NCBI GenBank assembly: GCA_902762355.1
Contig: CACWNR010000003.1
Span: forward strand, 1-64,000
Source: an uncultured Bacteroidales bacterium
GTDB lineage: Bacteria > Bacteroidota > Bacteroidia > Bacteroidales > Paludibacteraceae
DNA: 64,000 nucleotides
Direction: 5' to 3'
Under the pieces are notes generated by a model. It was given only the letters and a program-made list of their open reading frames with translations, had not been told where the DNA came from and made no database searches. A program made the translations under genes and the position numbers. Positions 52,023-61,756 of this stretch are shown here, piece after piece (position 1 is the stretch's first letter; each line of letters starts with the position of its first letter).

Positions 52023-54620
52023 ATGAAAAAAGTATTAGTCCTTGCTCTATGTTCTTTGTTCCTTGTTTCTCTCAAGGCCGTTAACTATTGTGCATCCTCA
52101 GCATGGGGATACGGAGCCGGTGCTACGGGCGGTGGGAACGCCACGCCCACGTTGGTAAGCACCGTCAGTCAATTGAGGTCCGCTATTGGTGGTAAAAAAC
52201 CGAAAGACAAGGTCGTTATCATCACGCAGAATCTGACGTTCACCTCGATGCTGACGATGCAAGACGCACAGAACATTACCATCATGGCGCTGCCGGGCGT
52301 GAAATTGATTAGTGCCCAGCAAGATGCCACGACTTCGGGTATTCTGTTCATCAAGCGTTCGTCGAATATCATTCTTCGGAACCTGACTTTCGAAGGCCCC
52401 GGTGCGTACGACTGCGACGGAAATGATAATCTGTGTTTTGAGAATGTAACCAAGGCTTGGGTGGACCATTGTGATTTCCAGGACGGTTGTGACGGCAACT
52501 TTGACAATAAAGGAACGACGGATAATATCACCGTCAGTTGGTGTCGTTTCCGCTATCTGAAAGCTCCGAGAGCCGGTGGTTCCGGTGGCGCAGCCGATCA
52601 CCGTTTTACCAATCTGCTTGGTTCTTCCTCGTCCGATAAACCTACTGATGGTACGTATAACATGACCTGGGCATATTGCTGGTGGGATGAAGGCTGCAAG
52701 GAACGTATGTTGCGTTGTCGGAATGCAAGTTTGCATTTTCTTAACTGCTACTGGAATAGTTCGGTGGCCAATTACTATATCGGCCCGGAGAACGCGGATT
52801 GCTATATTGAAGGTTGTACGTTCGAAGGAGCGCCGAAGACCGCAAAGATCTTCTATCAGAATTACGGAGGAAAGAACGGTGCGAAGTTTATCAATTCTAC
52901 GGCCACCAAAGGTCTGCCGTCCAATGTGACGAGCCGCACTGTCGTTACACCGACATATAGTTATACGGCACTGAGTGCTGCTGAAGCCAAGACCATGGTG
53001 ACGAATAGTGATTGCGGTGCAGGTGCTACACTGGTGGTGAATAGTACTGGAGAAGTAGGTTCATCCTGTGACGGTGGTTCGACACCCGATCCCGATCCGG
53101 AACCCGTTGATCCACCGACCCCGACGCCAAGCGGAGATCTCACATGGAATTTCTCGGCAAGTGAGTTCACCTCGAAAGACAGTTTAACTATTGCTGCCGG
53201 CATTACCATTAATGGTTTAATCATCGGTCCTAATATTGCTTATGACAGCAATAATAAAACGATTGATGGTCATACCTTCACTAAACGAATGAAGACAGGA
53301 GGAAAAGGCTCTGCGACAAACCGCTATTTTAAATTTAATGTAACCGGTGCTTGTACGATTGAGGTGTATGCCATTAGCGCCAAGAGTACTGAAGCCCGTA
53401 ATTTAAATGTCTATGCCAATAACTTTGGCGGCAATTTACTCACGCAATTCAATGTAGTTGGTACTGCCGCAGCAAAATATAGCTATGATTACACCGGCAG
53501 TGCAGGTAACATCTTTATCTGCAGTGAAAATAGTGGTATTAACCTCTATGCCATCAATGTGATTTATTCCTCGACACCCGCGGTAACTTATACGCTGACG
53601 TACGATGAGAACGGTGGTAGCGGTGAGATGGACGAGCAAACGGTGAATGAAGGCGAGAGCGTGACCGTGCTGGCGAACGCCTTCACGGCGCCTGTAGGAT
53701 ATAGTTTCAAAGAATGGAACACCAACTCAAGAGGATCGGGCACCAAATACAATGTCGGCCAGAATGTGACGATGAACGCCGACCTGACACTATACGCTGT
53801 TTGGCAACCGAACACGTACACCATTACCTTAGATGCAGATGGAGGAGCCGGAGGAAGCGCTCAGGTTACTGCCACATATGATGCTGAGATGCCGAACATC
53901 ACGATTCCTACTCGCACGAACTATACCTTCTTGGGTTACTTCAGTGAGCAGAACGGCCAAGGCACACAGTACTACGATGCTAACGGTAGTAGTGTGAACA
54001 GTTGGACCACCGCAGGCAATGCCACACTCTATGCAGCATGGGAAGAGAAAGGTTCGACGCCTGTGGTTACCGGTGCACTGCATTTCTGGTTCTTCTATGC
54101 CGAAGATGCAACAACGAATGGTCTGACGAACGATAATACTGTGTTCTCCAATATGATTGCGGCTAGCAGTCAAAAGGCGGGCAGTATTACGATTGATGGT
54201 ACGAGTTATTCGATCACTCGCCGCACGGGCGATCCTTCGGATGGCAAATTCGGCAAGTTCACCGTGCCGACCGGTTACAAGGGTATCTTCTACGCACTGG
54301 CCATCTCGTCCAGTGGAGCAGACCGTCAGATTGATCTTGTTGGCGCAGAAACATATGAGTTGGATGTGCCCGGTGGTACCAGTGCTTATCAACGTCTTGA
54401 GAGCGAACTTCTGCCGGCAGGCACTTACTCTATCGAGCGCGCGGCTACCAGCGGTAATGTACGTATCGGCGTGGCGGTACTGAAGTTCATCAAGGATAGC
54501 GCTTCAGGTTTTGAGACTATAGAAAACCAAAGCGCAGCACATAAAGTACTGCGCAATGGTCAGGTGGTTATCCTTCGCGAAGGAAAGACCTATAGTATTT
54601 TAGGTGCGCGCATAGATTAG
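52023..54620 (+). CDS. Secreted pectate lyase with InlB-type repeats
   Basis: 865 residues with a signal peptide (MKKVLVLALCSLFLVSLKA). Residues about 30-330 form a polysaccharide lyase family 1 (Amb_all) beta-helix: NLTFEGPGAYDCDGNDN, WVDHCDFQDGCDGNFDNK with the calcium-binding Asp, and VTVSWCRF-like rungs. A Pro/Asp linker and a beta-sandwich follow (about 365-515). Then come two Listeria-Bacteroides (Flg_new/InlB B) repeats (about 520-675; TYDENGGSGEMD, LDADGGAGG, LYAVW, LYAAW) and a further beta domain. The tail KVLRNGQVVILREGKTYSILG resembles a T9SS sorting tail. It converges with the DNase-like gene, overlapping by 4 bp. Confidence 0.9.
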   Translation: MKKVLVLALCSLFLVSLKAVNYCASSAWGYGAGATGGGNATPTLVSTVSQLRSAIGGKKPKDKVVIITQNLTFTSMLTMQDAQNITIMALPGVKLISAQQDATTSGILFIKRSSNIILRNLTFEGPGAYDCDGNDNLCFENVTKAWVDHCDFQDGCDGNFDNKGTTDNITVSWCRFRYLKAPRAGGSGGAADHRFTNLLGSSSSDKPTDGTYNMTWAYCWWDEGCKERMLRCRNASLHFLNCYWNSSVANYYIGPENADCYIEGCTFEGAPKTAKIFYQNYGGKNGAKFINSTATKGLPSNVTSRTVVTPTYSYTALSAAEAKTMVTNSDCGAGATLVVNSTGEVGSSCDGGSTPDPDPEPVDPPTPTPSGDLTWNFSASEFTSKDSLTIAAGITINGLIIGPNIAYDSNNKTIDGHTFTKRMKTGGKGSATNRYFKFNVTGACTIEVYAISAKSTEARNLNVYANNFGGNLLTQFNVVGTAAAKYSYDYTGSAGNIFICSENSGINLYAINVIYSSTPAVTYTLTYDENGGSGEMDEQTVNEGESVTVLANAFTAPVGYSFKEWNTNSRGSGTKYNVGQNVTMNADLTLYAVWQPNTYTITLDADGGAGGSAQVTATYDAEMPNITIPTRTNYTFLGYFSEQNGQGTQYYDANGSSVNSWTTAGNATLYAAWEEKGSTPVVTGALHFWFFYAEDATTNGLTNDNTVFSNMIAASSQKAGSITIDGTSYSITRRTGDPSDGKFGKFTVPTGYKGIFYALAISSSGADRQIDLVGAETYELDVPGGTSAYQRLESELLPAGTYSIERAATSGNVRIGVAVLKFIKDSASGFETIENQSAAHKVLRNGQVVILREGKTYSILGARID

Positions 54621-56167
54621 TAAACGCGCTGACCTGTAATCGTATATTCTACTCCGCTACGGATGATTATGATTTGTCCTTGGCGGAGTATTTTTTGTGC
54701 ACTCGGCACTACTTCTGTCTGGTCTATCGCCGAGTGGTCACCGGCCTCACAAACGGTTTTCAGCGTCACATTCTTAATCTCCCACGACGGCGCATTGCTT
54801 TCTCCAATCATGTAGTAGAACGCAAAATGAATGTTGCTCTTGTGCATGAACGACGACGGTATAGCAATGCTGTTGGTCTGCCAATCGAAGTTCTTCGACG
54901 TGCCCCAAACAGGTATCGTCAGTTGTGTCCAGGTAGCGCTGGCCGCACTGCCCGTATAGTTGTCGCTGATGAGCAACTGACATTGCGAGGCCCAGTCTGC
55001 TTGCGTGCCGTAACCTACTGCATGCTCAAAGCCGATCGTTCCGCTCTTCTGGTCGGTAAAGTCAAACGCCGGCGAAATCAGGTAGTCCTCATTCGCACCT
55101 TTGTTATAGCCGTTCATGTTTGCGCAAGAGTAGCTGGAGTTCCAGTACCAGTTAGCCGTACCCGACGGATCCACCGACTCGGCTGTGAACTGTCCCAGAC
55201 TGCTTCCGAAGCTCTCCGAGAAATTGATTGCCTCGCAGTCCTGTTCCGGCAACTCGCCGCCCAGGTTCAAGCCTACCAGATACGGATCATGGTCCGAATA
55301 ACGGGTGCTGGAGTTATAGTAGCCGCCGCAGGTCGTATTGATATGCCAAACGGCCGCACCGGTGATCTGACCGGCCATCGACGCATTCGCAAAGGTGTGG
55401 TCAATCAGTTGTGCGTTGCCCTGATAGCAATAGGAATACGCATACTGATCGTAACGAAGCAACTGCTCGGCATAGCCGGCATTCACGATGTTCTGCATCG
55501 CCTCTTCGTCCATCATCGCGTTCAGGTCACCCATAATCAGGATATCCGGGTCCTTCACCTTCGACGAGGTGTTCAGTCCGCTGAGGAGCCAGTTGGCGTT
55601 ATCTACGCGTTTGGCTTTCGATTCATCATCAGCTTTCGCCTTGAAATGGTTCATCGAGAGGGTAAAACGCTCACCGGTTGCAATCTCCTCCCATGCCTGA
55701 ATACGCATCGTATTCTTATAATAGGAGATATTAGTCGCCGCATAGTTGGAGCCATAGGGTTTTACTTTCTCCGTCCGATAGATAAAACCGGACTTGATGG
55801 CATTATCGTAAGAGTCGGTTTCCTCATAGATATTATCCGTCACCATCGCATAAGCACCTTCTCCCGCACGGGCATTCAGCGCAGCCACCAGATACTCCAG
55901 CGGAGCCGGCTTGGCTTCCACCTCGCAGAAAGCAAAGATATCCGCATCGGAAGCGATCACCATATCTGCAATCTTACGCGTTTTCTCAATCAGGCCTGCC
56001 TCGTCGTTATAGGAAGGACGAGACGATTCATCGTAGTTGTAATAGTAATTGAGCAGGTTGTTTCCCACCACCCTGATACGCCCATTGCCCACATCAGGCA
56101 GCGGAGTGATGGCGTACATCGCCACCGTCAAACATAAAAGAAGAAAGGTCAAAATGTGCTTTTTCAT
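54617..56167 (-). CDS. Secreted endonuclease/exonuclease/phosphatase-family protein
   Basis: 516 residues with a signal peptide (ending AMYAI). Residues about 20-300 match the DNase I-like fold: FAFCEVEAKPAPLEYL (catalytic Glu), IMGDLNAMMDE, and SDHDPYLVGLNL (catalytic Asp-His). Then a jelly-roll-like C-terminal module (about 310-470; FSESFGSSLGQF, SPAFDF) and the tail KILRQGQIIIIRSGVEYTITG. Probably an extracellular nuclease or phosphodiesterase, possibly T9SS cargo. Confidence 0.85.
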   Translation of the reverse strand: MKKHILTFLLLCLTVAMYAITPLPDVGNGRIRVVGNNLLNYYYNYDESSRPSYNDEAGLIEKTRKIADMVIASDADIFAFCEVEAKPAPLEYLVAALNARAGEGAYAMVTDNIYEETDSYDNAIKSGFIYRTEKVKPYGSNYAATNISYYKNTMRIQAWEEIATGERFTLSMNHFKAKADDESKAKRVDNANWLLSGLNTSSKVKDPDILIMGDLNAMMDEEAMQNIVNAGYAEQLLRYDQYAYSYCYQGNAQLIDHTFANASMAGQITGAAVWHINTTCGGYYNSSTRYSDHDPYLVGLNLGGELPEQDCEAINFSESFGSSLGQFTAESVDPSGTANWYWNSSYSCANMNGYNKGANEDYLISPAFDFTDQKSGTIGFEHAVGYGTQADWASQCQLLISDNYTGSAASATWTQLTIPVWGTSKNFDWQTNSIAIPSSFMHKSNIHFAFYYMIGESNAPSWEIKNVTLKTVCEAGDHSAIDQTEVVPSAQKILRQGQIIIIRSGVEYTITGQRVY

Positions 56168-56193
56168 ATTAGTAAAGATATTTATTTAGTGCA

Positions 56194-56246
56194 TCGAGGG
56201 CGGTAATCAGCCGCCCTCGAGCTATGGATTCGCCAGGTTGGCGAAT
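56194..56246 (-). other. Two tandem hairpins after frdB
   Basis: Stem 1 has 10 perfect bp (56194-56203 with 56211-56220, TCGAGGGCGG) and a 7-nt loop. Stem 2 has 8 bp (56228-56235 with 56239-56246, ATTCGCCA) and a 3-nt loop. They directly follow the frdB stop. No T-tract follows, so they may stabilise the mRNA 3' end or act as a non-canonical terminator. Confidence 0.75.
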
Positions 56247-56250
56247 GCGT

Positions 56251-57006
56251 TTAGTCTTTGAACTTCGCGCAGAGGAACTCGCGGTTAAGGCGAGCGATGT
56301 TAGCGAGGCTAACGGATTTCGGGCACTCAGCGGCACAAGCACCGGTGTTGGTACAGTTACCGAATCCGAGTTCGTCCATCTTAGCCACCATTGCTTTGGC
56401 ACGAGCTGCAGCCTCAATCTTACCTTGCGGGAGCAGGGCGAGTTGCGAAACCTTGGCAGCTACGAACAACATCGCCGAGCCGTTCTTACAAGCAGCAGCA
56501 CACGCACCGCAACCGATACAGGACGCAGCGTCCATAGCCTCGTCGGCTACCGGCTTCGGAATAGGAATGGCGTTCGCGTCAGGTACACCACCGGTGTTGA
56601 CACTCACGAAACCACCTGCCTGCATGATCTTATCGTACGCACCGCGGTCCACCATGAGGTCTTTAATTACCGGGAATGCACGGCTACGCCACGGCTCAAC
56701 GGTGATTGTCTCACCATTGTGGAACTTACGCATGTGGAGCTGGCAGGTTGTGATAGCGCTGTCAGGTCCATGCGGGTGACCGTTGACGTACATGGAGCAC
56801 ATACCACAGATACCCTCACGGCAGTCATGATCGTAGGTAACAGGGTCTTTGTGCTCTGCAACGAGTTGCTCGTTGAGAATATCAATCATCTCCAAGAACG
56901 AAGCACCTTGGAAGACGTGCTTCAGGTCATACGTCTCAAAATGACCTTGTGCTTTAGGTCCCGCCTGTCTCCAAACGCGAACCTTAATATCAATGTATTG
57001 ATCCAT
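56251..57006 (-). CDS. sdhB: Fumarate reductase/succinate dehydrogenase iron-sulfur subunit
   Basis: 251 residues. The 2Fe-2S site is CREGICGMC (about 62-70) and the C-terminal cluster sites [11 protein letters not shown] and [11 protein letters not shown]. Electron wire between the flavoprotein and the cytochrome b subunit. Starts 5 nt after frdA. In an anaerobe the physiological direction is probably fumarate reduction. Confidence 0.96.
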   Translation of the reverse strand: MDQYIDIKVRVWRQAGPKAQGHFETYDLKHVFQGASFLEMIDILNEQLVAEHKDPVTYDHDCREGICGMCSMYVNGHPHGPDSAITTCQLHMRKFHNGETITVEPWRSRAFPVIKDLMVDRGAYDKIMQAGGFVSVNTGGVPDANAIPIPKPVADEAMDAASCIGCGACAAACKNGSAMLFVAAKVSQLALLPQGKIEAAARAKAMVAKMDELGFGNCTNTGACAAECPKSVSLANIARLNREFLCAKFKD

Positions 57007-57011
57007 AATGC

Positions 57012-59114
57012 TTAGTTTTTGTAGTTACGTGTTTTACGTTCCGTGAACTCGTAGTCGAGCGGCTCCTTGATGAGTTGCGGTTCCTTATCGTCACCCATAT
57101 ATTTCCAGCAACCGACATATGCGAACTTATCATCCTGACGGAGCGCCTCACCTTCCGGCGTCTGGTATTCCTCGCGGAAGTGACCACCACAGGACTCCTC
57201 ACGATGGAGGGCGTCCACTGCCATCAAACGACCAATCTCGATGAAGTCAGCCAGACGGAGGGCTTTCTCGAGCTCGTTATTCAGGCTGTTTGCCTCACCC
57301 GGGATATAAACGTTGGTCCAGAACTCTTTCTTGATGGCATCGATCTTCTTGATACCTTCCTTCAAGCCCTCGGCCGTACGACCCATACCTACGAAGTCCC
57401 ACATGATGAGACCCAACTCTTTGTGGATCGAATCCACCGAACGCTTACCTTGGATAGCCATGAGTTTGTCGATCTTGTCCTGTACAGCCTTCTCTGCCTC
57501 AGCGAACTCAGGCAGGTCGGTACTCATACGCGGAACACCGATCTGGTCGGAGAGGTAGTTCTGGATGGTGTACGGAAGTACGAAGTAACCGTCAGCCAGA
57601 CCTTGCATCAGCGCCGAAGCACCAAGACGGTTTGCACCGTGGTCGGAGAAGTTCGCCTCACCGATACAGAACAGACCCTTAACGGTCGTCTGCAGCTCGT
57701 AGTCAACCCAGATACCACCCATGGTGTAGTGAATAGCCGGGAAGATCATCATCGGGTTCTCGTACGGGTTCTCGTCTACAATCTTCTCATACATTTGGAA
57801 GAGGTTACCGTATTTCTGTGCAACCACGTCCTTGCCCAGACGTTGGATAGCGTCGGAGAAGTCGAGGAAGACAGCGAGACCGGTGTTATTCACGCCGTAG
57901 CCCTTGTCGCAACGCTCTTTGGCAGCACGCGAAGCTACGTCACGCGGAACGAGGTTACCGAAGGCCGGATAACGACGTTCGAGATAGTAATCGCGATCCT
58001 CTTCGGGGATGTCACGACCCTTGATCTCGCCGGCTTGCAGACGCTTAGCGTCTTCGAGTTTCTTCGGAACCCATATACGTCCGTCGTTACGCAGCGACTC
58101 TGACATCAGCGTCAGTTTGGATTGGAAGTCACCGTGCTTCGGGATACAGGTCGGGTGGATCTGTGCGTAGCAGGGGTTAGCGAACAATGCGCCGTGGCGG
58201 TACATCTGCATAGCAGCAGAACCGTTGGATGCCATGGCGTTGGTGGAGAGGAAGAAGGTATTTCCGTAACCACCCGAACCTACAACCACTGCATGAGCGA
58301 AGAAGCGCTCGATGCGGCCGGTAACAAGGTTACGAGCAATGATACCACGTGCACGTTGCTCACCGTTCTCATCTTTGATGAGCACGATATCGAGCATCTC
58401 GTAACGGGTGTACATCTTCACTTTACCCTTACCGATCTGGCGGCTCAGTGCGCTATAAGCGCCGAGCAACAACTGCTGACCGGTCTGACCTTTTGCGTAG
58501 AACGTACGGCTTACCTGAGCACCGCCGAACGAACGGTTGTCCAGCAATCCGCCGTACTCACGTGCAAACGGAACACCCTGCGCCACGCACTGGTCGATGA
58601 TGTTATTGCTGACCTCCGCCAAACGATATACGTTCGCCTCACGTGCACGATAGTCGCCACCCTTGATGGTATCGTAATAGAGACGATAAACGGAGTCACC
58701 ATCGTTCTGGTAGTTCTTTGCAGCATTGATACCACCCTGTGCAGCAATCGAGTGCGCACGACGCGGACTATCCTGGATACAGAAGTTGAGTACATTAAAG
58801 CCCATCTCTGCGAGCGAAGCCGCAGCCGAAGCACCTGCCAAACCCGTACCTACTACGATGATATCGAGACGACGTTTGTTAGCGGGGTTAACGAGTTTCT
58901 GATGGTTCTTATAGTTCGTCCATTTGAGCTCCAGTGGACCTGCAGGAATCTTTGCCATTTCCGGCGTGATAACCGGCGTGGTAGCCTCTTTCACAGCTTT
59001 AGCCGCTTTATCGACTACTACTTCTGCTGCCTCTAAGGCCTTCTCTGCAGCTTTAACCGCTACTTTCTTCGCAGTCTTCTTTGCTGCCTCGATTATTTCT
59101 TCTTTCTTTGCCAT
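57012..59114 (-). CDS. sdhA: Fumarate reductase/succinate dehydrogenase flavoprotein
   Basis: 700 residues, about 50 longer at the N-terminus than usual. The core has [20 protein letters not shown] (FAD), [20 protein letters not shown], and active-site [11 protein letters not shown] and [16 protein letters not shown]. The first 53 residues are Ala/Lys-rich and strongly helical ([20 protein letters not shown]), unlike the rest. The far start is chosen because it lies 12 nt after the sdhC stop; an internal Met at 58955 (MAKIPAGP) is an alternative but leaves a 170-nt gap. Confidence 0.95.
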   Translation of the reverse strand: MAKKEEIIEAAKKTAKKVAVKAAEKALEAAEVVVDKAAKAVKEATTPVITPEMAKIPAGPLELKWTNYKNHQKLVNPANKRRLDIIVVGTGLAGASAAASLAEMGFNVLNFCIQDSPRRAHSIAAQGGINAAKNYQNDGDSVYRLYYDTIKGGDYRAREANVYRLAEVSNNIIDQCVAQGVPFAREYGGLLDNRSFGGAQVSRTFYAKGQTGQQLLLGAYSALSRQIGKGKVKMYTRYEMLDIVLIKDENGEQRARGIIARNLVTGRIERFFAHAVVVGSGGYGNTFFLSTNAMASNGSAAMQMYRHGALFANPCYAQIHPTCIPKHGDFQSKLTLMSESLRNDGRIWVPKKLEDAKRLQAGEIKGRDIPEEDRDYYLERRYPAFGNLVPRDVASRAAKERCDKGYGVNNTGLAVFLDFSDAIQRLGKDVVAQKYGNLFQMYEKIVDENPYENPMMIFPAIHYTMGGIWVDYELQTTVKGLFCIGEANFSDHGANRLGASALMQGLADGYFVLPYTIQNYLSDQIGVPRMSTDLPEFAEAEKAVQDKIDKLMAIQGKRSVDSIHKELGLIMWDFVGMGRTAEGLKEGIKKIDAIKKEFWTNVYIPGEANSLNNELEKALRLADFIEIGRLMAVDALHREESCGGHFREEYQTPEGEALRQDDKFAYVGCWKYMGDDKEPQLIKEPLDYEFTERKTRNYKN

Positions 59115-59126
59115 AGTCGTAAATCA

Positions 59127-59828
59127 TTAAGCGGCGCAGAGCATACCGATGCCCATGCCAAGGTAATACAATACAACGATAGCGAACGGCAGAACCGCGA
59201 GGGTAGCGATGATGCAGCCGATCACTTTGATACGCTTCATCCAAACGAGGTTGTTCCAACCGAGGGTGTGCAGAGCCGACCAAACACCATGGTTCAGGTG
59301 GAACCAGAGAGCGCAGAGCCAAATCAGATACAGCACGCAGTACACTTGTCCCCAGCAGGGTTCAGTGAAGAGGGCTTTTACGTAAGCCGCACCGTCCGTC
59401 GGGCTGAATGCACCGGCAGTAGCACCTTCGGTGATCTCCGCCAACTGCATACGGAACCAGAAGTTGTAGAGGTGCAAGCAGAGGAAACCAATCACGATCG
59501 TACCCAGCACGAGCATGTTCTCCGATTCCCAATCTACGCCTTCTTTCTTACCCGTCACCGCGTAACGGTCGTTACCACGTGCCGCCCGGTTCTGGATGGT
59601 CAGATAGATCGCGTAGCAGAAATGCACCAGTACCAGGAATGCCAAACCGAGCGTACCGATGAGGGCATACCAGTTGGCTCCGAGAAACTCGCAAATCATG
59701 TTGTAGGCCTCTTCCGAGAAAACCACGGCTAAGTTCATACAGCCGTGGAAAAGCAGGAACAAGACCAATGCAAGGCCTGTCAAGCTCATAACGAACTTAC
59801 GGCCGATAGAAGAGTCTTTTAACCACAT
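59127..59828 (-). CDS. sdhC: Fumarate reductase/succinate dehydrogenase cytochrome b
   Basis: 233 residues with five TM helices (for example FVMSLTGLALVLFLLFHGCMNL), of the B-type single-subunit di-haem cytochrome family found with Bacteroides frd. His residues in helices (LFHGCMNL, HFCYAIYL, LHLYNFWF, FHLNHGVW) are candidate haem ligands. First gene of sdhCAB; oxidises or reduces menaquinone. Confidence 0.93.
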   Translation of the reverse strand: MWLKDSSIGRKFVMSLTGLALVLFLLFHGCMNLAVVFSEEAYNMICEFLGANWYALIGTLGLAFLVLVHFCYAIYLTIQNRAARGNDRYAVTGKKEGVDWESENMLVLGTIVIGFLCLHLYNFWFRMQLAEITEGATAGAFSPTDGAAYVKALFTEPCWGQVYCVLYLIWLCALWFHLNHGVWSALHTLGWNNLVWMKRIKVIGCIIATLAVLPFAIVVLYYLGMGIGMLCAA

Positions 59829-59889
59829 AAAGATTGTTGATTTTTGTTAATTATTTATTTTGAATTTGTGTTCCGCGTATTTTGCGGCG

Positions 59890-59921
59890 CAAAATTACAA
59901 AAAAAAAATGACATATGCAAA
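59890..59921 (-). promoter_or_regulatory. Promoter of sdhCAB
   Basis: Minus-strand -33 TTTG (59921-59918), 20 nt, -7 TAATTTTG (59897-59890). Extended -33 TTTGCATATGTCA. Divergent from the porQ promoter, 6 bp apart. Confidence 0.85.
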
Positions 59922-59926
59922 TAAAA

Positions 59927-59958
59927 TTTGCACAATTCAAAAAATTGTAGTACTTTTG
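59927..59958 (+). promoter_or_regulatory. Promoter of porQ-cmk-ispH
   Basis: -33 TTTG (59927-59930), 20-nt spacer with an A-tract, -7 TACTTTTG (59951-59958). Leader about 10 nt to the porQ ATG at 59973. Confidence 0.85.
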
Positions 59959-59972
59959 TAGCCGAATTTAAA

Positions 59973-61070
59973 ATGCGGAAATATGGACTTCTCATATGGA
60001 TATGCTTGTTAGCGATGGCAAACAGTGCTGTCGCGCAGGTATCGAATGCGGGTCGGTCGGTGTTCTCGTTCATGGGACTGCCGGTGTCGTCGCGTATCAA
60101 TGCGCTGGGCGGAAGTAACGTCAGTCTGAGCGACGGCGACATCGCGATGGGTATGTGTAATCCTGCCCTACTCCATGCGAACAGCCATATGATGCTGCAA
60201 CTAAATTTCTCCTATTACCTGCCGGGTACCATGTTCGGAAGCGCGCTATACGGGCATAATTTCGGACGCTCCAAAATAGAGAAGCCGGCAGAGGGAGAAC
60301 CCGACAAACCGAATTATTTTGCAGTAGGTCTGCATTACTTGGATTACGGGCGCATGAAATACGCCGATGAGAACGGTAATCTGAGCGGTGGTACCTTCGG
60401 TGCACGCGATATCCTTATTGACGTGATGTACGCGCGTCAGTTGGGCCAAATGTTCAAGGTCGGCGTAACATTAAAACCGGTGTATTCGATCTACGAGCAC
60501 TATACGTCTTTCGCCATCGGCGCAGATGTAGGAGCGCATTTCCAAACGAAGGACTCCACTTTCCAAATGGGACTGGTGCTGCAGAATATCGGTTGGCAGT
60601 TGAAGAGCTTCTATTCGGATGAGGATGGTTCGGGCAAAGAAATGCTGCCGCTCAACCTGCAGTTGGGTCTGACCTACCGCGTCAAACATGCGCCGCTGCG
60701 TTTCCATCTGCAGATTCATAACATGCAGACATGGTATTTGAACTACGAGTGGACGAGTCTGGATAAGAGTGCCACAACAGGCGATATCATCCCGCACGAT
60801 GTGAAGTGGTATGACATGCTATTCCGCCACACGATCTGGTCGATTGAGGTAGTGGACAAGCGGGAGCGGTTCTATATCGCCCTCAGTTACAACCACCGCC
60901 GCCGCGCGGAACTGAACCTGCAAGATCAGCGTTCGTTGGCGGGTTTTGCTTTAGGCGCAGGGGTACGAATCAAGCAGGCACATGTGGATTTTGCGATCAG
61001 TCAGATGACCAAGTCCAATTTCTCGTACCAAGTCGGATTAACATTGGATATCAACTCGCTACTAAAGTAG
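59973..61070 (+). CDS. porQ: Type IX secretion outer membrane protein PorQ
   Basis: 365 residues with a signal peptide (ending NSAVAQ). The motif FSFMGLPVSSRINALGGSNVSL...CNPALL is typical of the PorQ branch of the PorV/PorQ beta-barrel family; the rest has barrel-like strands. PorQ is part of the attachment complex that processes exported cargo. The order porQ-cmk-ispH is the same as in Porphyromonas gingivalis, as I recall. Start set by the promoter. Confidence 0.9.
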   Translation: MRKYGLLIWICLLAMANSAVAQVSNAGRSVFSFMGLPVSSRINALGGSNVSLSDGDIAMGMCNPALLHANSHMMLQLNFSYYLPGTMFGSALYGHNFGRSKIEKPAEGEPDKPNYFAVGLHYLDYGRMKYADENGNLSGGTFGARDILIDVMYARQLGQMFKVGVTLKPVYSIYEHYTSFAIGADVGAHFQTKDSTFQMGLVLQNIGWQLKSFYSDEDGSGKEMLPLNLQLGLTYRVKHAPLRFHLQIHNMQTWYLNYEWTSLDKSATTGDIIPHDVKWYDMLFRHTIWSIEVVDKRERFYIALSYNHRRRAELNLQDQRSLAGFALGAGVRIKQAHVDFAISQMTKSNFSYQVGLTLDINSLLK

Positions 61071-61073
61071 CTC

Positions 61074-61094
61074 GATTTTAGATTTTAGATTTTA
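61074..61094 (+). repeat. Heptamer array abutting the cmk start
   Basis: Three identical 7-bp units GATTTTA. The last A is the A of the cmk ATG. It occupies most of the 23-bp gap after porQ. Confidence 0.9.
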
Positions 61095-61756
61095 TGAATA
61101 AAATTATCGTGGCCATTGACGGCTATTCTTCTTGTGGCAAATCGACGATCGCAAAGGCGCTGGCGAAGTACGCCGGTTATACGTATGTAGATACAGGCGC
61201 CATGTATCGCGCGATCGCGTTATTCACGCTTCGCAACAACCTGACGGAGACAGCAGATATCATTGCGGCGCTGCCGAAGATAGAGGTGGGTTTTGTACTG
61301 ACCAACGGTGCACAGCACGTGACGCTGAACGGCGAAGACGTGGAGGGTTTGATTCGCACGTTGGAGGTGGGCAATCGTGCCAGTCAGATCTCGCAGATCA
61401 AAGAGGTACGGGCCTTCCTTGTGGCGCAACAGCAGAAAATGGGCGAGGCGAAGGGTATCGTCATGGACGGCCGCGATATAGGTACGGTGGTATTCCCGAA
61501 AGCCGAACTCAAACTCTTCCTGACAGCCAGTCCGGAGGTTCGTGCGCAACGGCGTTACGATGAGTTGGTGGGCAAAGGGGAGAAGCCGAATTTTGAGGAG
61601 GTTCTGGCCGATGTCAACGACCGTGATTACCGCGACACCCATCGTGCAGAGAGTCCGTTACGACAGGCAGAAGATGCAATCGTTGTGGATAACAGCCACA
61701 TGACTCCCGACGAGCAGATGGAGGTTATTTATGATTATTTCGATCGATTCAAATAG
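61094..61756 (+). CDS. cmk: Cytidylate kinase
   Basis: 220 residues. P-loop IDGYSSCGKSTIAKALA, YVDTGAMYRAIALF, and IVMDGRDIGTVVFP are the CMP-kinase signature. Phosphorylates (d)CMP. Its last 26 bp overlap ispH. Confidence 0.97.
   Translation: MNKIIVAIDGYSSCGKSTIAKALAKYAGYTYVDTGAMYRAIALFTLRNNLTETADIIAALPKIEVGFVLTNGAQHVTLNGEDVEGLIRTLEVGNRASQISQIKEVRAFLVAQQQKMGEAKGIVMDGRDIGTVVFPKAELKLFLTASPEVRAQRRYDELVGKGEKPNFEEVLADVNDRDYRDTHRAESPLRQAEDAIVVDNSHMTPDEQMEVIYDYFDRFK

Noticed and set aside
54674..56137. Long open frame (about 487 codons) opposite the DNase-like gene
   Set aside because: The minus-strand gene has a signal peptide, catalytic motifs and a tail; the plus-strand frame has no domain and an Arg/His/Val-rich composition typical of antisense.
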